Of a DNA stretch of 64,000 bases, positions 58,506 to 64,000 are shown piece after piece (the stretch's first letter is position 1; each line of letters starts with the position of its first letter). Made by a program: the position numbers and the translations under genes. Source of the DNA: Corinectria fuckeliana (taxonomy: Eukaryota > Ascomycota > Sordariomycetes > Hypocreales > Nectriaceae); NCBI GenBank assembly GCA_019137255.1, contig WPDH01000014.1, positions 347 to 64,346 of the forward strand, given 5' to 3'. Under the pieces are notes generated by a model. The model saw only the letters and a program-made list of their open reading frames with translations, was not told where the DNA came from and did not search any database.

Positions 58506-60566
58506 TTTGAAAGATACGGGAACTGAGAGGTCGGGTTTGGTTCGGTTTGAAGATGGATGGGCGAGAGGGCTGGATGTGAGCGTTGAAAGTGTGAGTATAG
58601 CGGGTGGTGATGAAAGCTGGTGGCGAGCGGAAGGGATCGGGGGGTGGGTGGGCTTTTGTAGCTGGGCGCGCGAGGGCGGCCGCGGGTTACTGATTGCAGA
58701 TTGCTGATTGCTTGGGGACGTGCTGCAACGCGTTGCTGGGGTGGGGTGGTCATTGGTAGGCGGGTAGTGGTCTGGGTCCATTGGGTAGGTACATCGTAGG
58801 TAGCGAGTGCTGTGGATGGGTGCTGGGGGCCGCTGTGGGAGAGTTGCGCTAGCGGATGAGAGCTGGTGGTTTTTGGGCGGGCGGGTCGCTGCGCGGGCCA
58901 AACAGCCAGTTCAGCCAGTCCCAGACCGCTTTGGGAATTCAAGGCCGCCCAGCAAAAAATGGAGACAGTTCGGAAGGCTTTTTTAATTGGTGGATTGGGC
59001 GCGACTTCTGCTTGGGAGCCCCGCCCGGAGCTTGTCTCTGTGTCGCGCTCAGTCTCTATCGATTTTGTGCGTAGTGGAGGGGGTAGTTAGTAGATACAAT
59101 GTACCTAGTTGGGTCTTTGGCTTCTAGATGCGGTACTCATGGCTCATATCCACTTCTTGGTTATTGAAGTTGATCGATCTTGCTACGCATCATCTGTATC
59201 TATGCCCACGCTTACGTTGTGCTCCAGTATGAAAATAATGTGGAAGAGTGGACCGCTACCATTACGCTACGTATATTCTGTCTTATTCTCTCTGCGTATC
59301 TCACCAATCTGCTTCTCACTCGTATATAATTGGAAAGAATCAAACTCCCTTACCCTACACCAAGTGACCACCCCGGAGTGAAGTAAACATGAATAGAGCA
59401 GGTAGTAGCCTACCTGGACTACATTGGCCCAACCAAAACACTTGCTCTGGGCTCCTTTCCCCACATCGTGACCGCCTCACATCCCGAGCCGGCCGGTTTG
59501 TGCCTCCATCCCATCATCATGCCCCCGTTGCTGCAGGACCTCCGCGCCGGCCACCCCTCCACATCCCCACGCCTCCGACCCCGACTTGAATGCCGGCTCC
59601 GTCGCCACATCTCGGATCTCCCTGGACTCAAGTCCAAGTCAACGGGGTTCAAATGTGGACCATATGCATGTAGACTACGTCACTCGATCTTGACCTGAAT
59701 CGGGATATATAGTCGGGAGTGGAAATGGACTACCAATGCTAATGTTGGATCGAGTCTACCTCGTGCTTCTGTATCTGACTTTGAATTTTTGACATATGCA
59801 CGATTTGGATACCGCGTCCACATTACACAAAACAGGGTGAAAGGAAAGCGACAAATGGAGCAGTACCGGGCTAACATGCCACAGGGAAATACAATAAATA
59901 ATGAAAGTCGAAGATGATTCTCAATGCCCCTTGGTTCCAGTACTTCTCGCATATACCGAATGAGTAACTTGATACAACAAAATGAAAACCAAAAGAGGCT
60001 AGATCAGACAAGATCCAGCTTCGAGAACCAGGTTCAAAAGCCGGGGTTACTGATCTTGACTGACGCGACCGACAAGTGCGGAATCCCAAAGCGGCGAGGC
60101 AATCACAGGAAACAAGTAGTCTAAACATGGCCGCCGACCTGAGTCGAGAACAACAAGAAAACAGGAAAAAAAAAAAAAAAGGGACGGTGAGAGTGGAAAA
60201 AGGCAGGGAATGGGCGCGTCGTTGGTTTTATTTCAACCGTGCACTGCTTACTGGCCACTGATGTGAGCGCGGCAGGGGTGCGGTTTATTTTTTTTTAATT
60301 CGGTACGTCGCTAAAAATCCAATTTTGCTTTATCAGGACTAGCGCCACGTCGCGCCTCGCTCTGAGTGATGCGGGTGATCCGTGATCTCCCAGCGACGCG
60401 CGAAAAGTACTTAACCTCTATCTCCCCCACCAACCTCACCCCTTCCACCTACACCTCCCAATTGCCATCATCGCAGCTTATTTCGACTCTTTCAATCCGT
60501 CAACCTCTCTTAACCACATCCAACCAACTTTCCACCACAACCCCCCCAAAACCCCAAATCTTCAAA
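58506..60566. promoter_or_regulatory. Long divergent spacer between histone H2B and H2A
   Basis: 2.06 kb between the two start codons. It presumably holds the shared replication-dependent histone promoters. Near H2A there is a CCAAT at 60319-60323, an AT-rich run just before it and a C/T-rich leader from about 60420. A 15-base A run lies at 60166-60180. Open frames of 60-110 codons here resemble nothing. Specific histone regulatory elements cannot be assigned by eye. Confidence 0.5.
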
Positions 60567-61113
60567 ATGACTGGCGGCGGCAAGTCTGGTGGCAAGGCCT
60601 CTGGTTCCAAGAACGCGCAATCGTAAGTTACCTCCATCGCCCACAATAGTCGACGCGTTCCTCATACGCGCTCAATCACCGGAACGATCCAAGGCTAACA
60701 CCATTAAAGGCGTTCTTCCAAGGCTGGTCTCGCGTTCCCTGTTGGCCGTGTCCACCGTCTTCTCCGAAAGGGGAACTACGCTCAGCGCGTTGGTGCCGGT
60801 GCTCCCGTCTACCTCGCCGCTGTCCTCGAGTACCTCGCCGCCGAAATCCTCGAGTTGGCTGGCAACGCTGCCCGTGACAACAAGAAGACCCGCATCATCC
60901 CCCGTCATCTCCAGCTCGCCATCCGTAACGATGAGGAGCTGAACAAGCTCCTGGGCCACGTCACCATCGCCCAGGGCGGTGTCCTACCCAACATCCACCA
61001 GAGTAAGTACACATTGCCTCTTGGCCATGCACTTTGCTGACTCATTGTTTCTAGACCTGCTGCCCAAGAAGACTGGTGGCAAGGGTGGTAAGAATGCGAG
61101 CCAGGAGCTGTAA
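60567..61113 (+). CDS. Histone H2A
   Basis: Core nucleosome histone. Three exons, 60567-60622, 60710-61002 and 61055-61113, encode 135 residues. It begins MTGGGKSGGKASGSKNAQS and continues with RSSKAGLAFPVGRVHRLLRK, YLAAVLEYLAAEILELAGNA and NDEELNKLLGHVTIAQGGVL. The C-terminus is NASQEL, the SQ motif phosphorylated by ATM/ATR-type kinases after DNA damage, as in fungal H2A generally. The first intron is 87 nt and the second 52 nt. Confidence 0.97.
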
Positions 61114-61655
61114 ACGCGTCGTTTGGTTCTGCTTTCTTGCGATGGTTGGCTGTTTGGGTTGTCATGACAAAGGGGTCACGGTTCAGGGTTCACGGTTGCT
61201 TTATTTATTCGCGCGTTCGGGTTGTACAATAATCCCACGGCTATGGTCATGAATAAGAACACTTTCAAAGATCAATATGCGTCTCATGGGTTGCCAACCA
61301 CATTTTCCTGAATACGCGGTGTCGTATTTGTCGTGGCCGCTTCACCTTAGGGTTGCAGCCTTGAATATTCCATACTCACTCAATGTGCGAGTATCGCAAC
61401 AGCACGGTGCCCACCTATCTAACACTAGACATGCATATCGGAACCTCGTCGCGGAGTATGATGGTCAGGCATGTCAGGTGCTAGCGAACGGGTACGCAAC
61501 TGTTAAACATGATCTTAGATGTTGCTGAATTAGGAGTAGTCCTAGTAACCTTATTAGAAGATGCTTCCAATCATGGTGATATTCTACCATTTCGATTCTA
61601 TCTAGTCCTCTTATGTACAAGGCCCCTCACATCCAGTCCAACAAGTTCCTCATCA
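61114..61655. other. Convergent 3' region of H2A and the NDUFB9-like gene
   Basis: 542 bp with no recognised gene. An 83-codon frame on the plus strand has no similarity. Confidence 0.5.
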
Positions 61656-62218
61656 TCAATGTCGGTTGACAGCGTGTGGGGGCGCTGAAGAACCATTAGT
61701 ATGTAACCGTCTACGGCAAGGATGGGGAGACACTTACGGTCCAGAATGGGGGAAGGCAGGTTGCGCTCGAATTTCGAACCTGTTGCGGCGTCATTAGTAA
61801 TTGGCAATGGATAGGTATATGTACAGGGCATTGTCGAGACGTACCGCCTGGAGCAGTCGGGGCAGTGTATGGGTCAGGATGCTTCCAGCTGTCCAGCAAC
61901 TTCTCCGTCTCTGTCAACAAAGCCTGAGTGTCGCATTTAGTCCATACGGATCGTTTAATTGTGCTATTCATCTCACCCTCTGTTGTCTCGGGTTGGTGAC
62001 ATCGCGATTGGCTTCGAAGAGCGAGCGAATATAGAGGGCCTGGCCTCGCCATAGATGTCGGTGAACAGCCCAGTCGAGTGCCAGCTTCAATGAGCGGCGG
62101 TAAAGCGATCTGGTGCCACGTATGTCAGCATTGATAGGGATCTTGTATTGGTGGTGAGCGCTGGGCGGCTCGGATGGGATGGAGTCTTGACTGACAGAAC
62201 AGCTGGTCGGGTCGACAT
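61656..62218 (-). CDS. Complex I LYR accessory subunit, NDUFB9/B22-like
   Basis: Accessory subunit of mitochondrial NADH:ubiquinone oxidoreductase. Family members use an LYR motif to bind the mitochondrial acyl carrier protein. Five small exons on the minus strand, 62196-62218, 61977-62109, 61845-61923, 61738-61779 and 61656-61684, give 101 residues. The spliced start MSTRPAVLSLYRRSLKLALD contains the LYR motif. It is followed by AVHRHLWRGQALYIRSLFEA, ETEKLLDSWKHPDPYTAPTA and PGGSKFERNLPSPILDPPPH. The 23 nt first exon and 29 nt last exon hide the gene from simple frame scans. The ending (PPPHAVNRH) follows from the donor phase and is the least certain part. It lies at the edge of the right-hand AT island. 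Confidence 0.85.
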
Positions 62219-62512
62219 CGTGGGGAGAAAAGACGGTACACGCGGCCGGACCCAATAACGGAAAGTTTCTCGCCGGAGGTCAATTGATCGGTTGTAGCGG
62301 GTGTAGTCCCCAGCTGGCAGTCGCAAGGTGGTATCAGTGTGATCCTCTGTGGTCCTTGGTGATGTTGTTGTGAAACGAAGAATGCCGACAATGATGGCAA
62401 GGGTTGGTGCCTTCTTGCCTAGGGCCGGAGAATTGCCGAAATAGCGCGGGTTGGTTAACCCACCCTGAGACTGACTAGACTTAGGACCCGCTATTCTGTG
62501 CAGAGTTTAGAG

Positions 62513-64000
62513 TTGTGAATTTAGTCCACTAGAAATTCTTACTAGTCTAAATTTAAACCTTTATTAAAAATCAGTTTTAAGAGTTAAAATTTAAAAATTT
62601 AAGGTACTAATTATCACAGCTGTTATAATACTAGCTTATAGTTTTTTAGTTATATATAGTAATAGTTATAATATATTATATAATTATAACTATTAACCTT
62701 TTTATAAAATACCTAGTTTCTGCTTACTATAGCTTTAATCTGTCTTTAAAATATATTTTAATACTAAAATCTAAATTTTTATATATATATTACTTTAGGG
62801 ATAATAATATATTAAGACTATAGTAATAGTACTAATATACTTCTAATAGCTATTAATTTAGAGGTATATAAACTTAACTAAAGTTAATATAACTCTCTTA
62901 TAAGAATTAGCTAGTATATACTAAGTAAAAATAATAAACTTACTATAAAACTAAGTAAAATACTAATAGATAACTTAGAAAATAAAATATATAATACTAT
63001 TACTAAAATTATTTTTATTATATCTCTTAAATAAGTTTAGTATATTATTTAAGCTTATATATTTATATATAAGTTATAAGTGTATATCTTATATAAGAAG
63101 AATACTATATATAATTATAAAATAGCTTTTAAAAAGTAAATTACTATAAATATTATTATAGCTTTTACTTTTATTATTAATATAGCTTTTATTATACTTT
63201 TAGATTATAAGAGAGGCTAACTCTCTTATATATTAATTATAGTATAAAACTTAATACTTTTAAACTAAAGAAATATAAAATAAATAACTTAAAGCTATAT
63301 TAAATATAAAGTTATAATCTAAATAAAAAATATACTTTCTAATATTAATAGCTAAACCCTAAAAGATATTATTAAGATAGTAAATTATACTTATAATAAC
63401 TTTAGTATTATTATAATAAGAAAGCTACTAAGTAGTAATACTATTTTTATATTTTATATAATAGATAAAATATAAGCTATTTATACTAAAAATTAAGTTA
63501 CTAAAGCTTTTAGTAATAATATAGCTTTTTCTCTCTTAATATTTATAATAATAGTAAAAGAAATCTAATACTAACTTACTAACAGCTAGCTAACTTACTA
63601 ACAGCTAGTTTAGCCCACTTAAAATCTTAAGCTCTTAGCTATAACTATAAAACAACCTAAACTTACCTAGCTAGTATAATTTTAACACTTAACTACTCTA
63701 CTCTTATAGCAGATTAAGCGTGTAACATTTAGTTAACTATTTCTCTCTTTTTTACCTTTTTTTTTTTCTCTTTTTATTTCCCTTTTTTCTTTTTCTTTTT
63801 TCTTTTTCTCTCTTTTTAACTTTTTTCTAGCCCTCTAAGAAATAAAATAACTCTAGTCTTAGTAAAAAAACTATTTACTTATATATAGTAATAGTATAAG
63901 AGGCCTAACCTAGGTCTGCTATATAAAAAATACAAGTTTTTATTTAATTTTATAGTTTTTTTTTCCTGTATTTATATAAAATAAAACTAGAGCTGTAACT
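62513..64000. repeat. AT-rich RIP-type island (right edge)
   Basis: Very AT-rich with few CpA or TpG, like the other islands. An exact 19 bp tandem duplication (CTAACTTACTAACAGCTAG twice) lies at 63571-63608. A long pyrimidine tract (T-rich with C) lies at about 63738-63835. No frames survive. It is presumably a mutated transposable element that continues past the window end. Confidence 0.85.

Noticed and set aside
57903..58901. 332-codon minus-strand frame covering H2B
   Set aside because: It reads through both H2B introns and the 5' leader; the splice sites and histone fold show the real product is 137 residues from 58505.
59590..59660. Possible tRNA B-box (GGTTCAAAT)
   Set aside because: No matching acceptor stem, A-box or cloverleaf could be drawn around it; the same applies to a GTTCAAATCC near 33262.
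1..64000. CRISPR arrays, prokaryotic operons, riboswitches and rRNA genes
   Set aside because: No regularly spaced direct repeats, Shine-Dalgarno-linked genes or rRNA sequence were seen; the window is clearly eukaryotic. A dispersed 5S rRNA gene was looked for by its conserved start and not found.

Overview
This window looks like a gene-dense chromosome segment from a filamentous ascomycete (Pezizomycotina, most likely Sordariomycetes). The evidence is short GT-AG introns of about 50-160 nt with CTRAY-type branch sites, unlinked single genes instead of operons, and fungal orthologues throughout (ATG4, ATG9, COG6, VAC14, mitoferrin, SPX-RING, Nep1, SQS1, histones H2A and H2B). Three AT-rich stretches are strongly depleted in CpA and TpG, the signature of repeat-induced point mutation (RIP). 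The species cannot be named from sequence alone.

Layout. Positions 1-1655 and 62513-64000 are RIP-type AT islands that bracket the window. Between them, in order: sphingolipid delta-8 desaturase (+), VAC14 (+), augmin subunit HAUS1 (-), ER co-chaperone of the P58IPK/Dnj1 type (+), mitoferrin MRS3/4 (-), ATG9 (-), COG6 (+), a spastin/Sap1-like AAA ATPase (+), mitochondrial ribosomal protein uS17m (-), rRNA methyltransferase Nep1/Emg1 (+), a 3.9 kb gap, a VOC-domain/disordered membrane protein (+), cystathionine gamma-synthase (+), an SPX-RING ubiquitin ligase (-), a RIP-degraded Tc1/mariner (pogo/Fot1-like) transposon, a JJJ1-type J-domain zinc-finger protein (+), ATG4 (-), an accessory patch (F-box pseudogene, CinA-C protein, small inverted-repeat elements, a Mutator-like element), SQS1 (+), H2B (-), H2A (+) and a five-exon complex I LYR subunit (-).

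All introns were placed by hand from reading-frame continuity, splice sites and family similarity. The exon lengths of every gene model sum to a whole number of codons. The least certain points are the 5' end of the AAA ATPase gene and the last donor site of the JJJ1-like gene.

Functionally the core genes are housekeeping. Membrane traffic and autophagy are well represented (VAC14, ATG9, COG6, the MIT-like AAA ATPase, ATG4), as are ribosome biogenesis and translation (Nep1, JJJ1-like, SQS1, uS17m) and mitochondrial function (mitoferrin, uS17m, NDUFB9-like). The most unusual material lies at 43.1-45.0 kb and 49.4-55.2 kb. It comprises a transposon whose 1.5 kb interior is RIP-saturated while its terminal inverted repeats are almost intact, and a 699 bp Mutator-like element with 102 bp terminal repeats and an exact 9 bp target duplication. 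The latter still encodes the two ends of its transposase and sits directly beside an 82 bp near-perfect palindrome.
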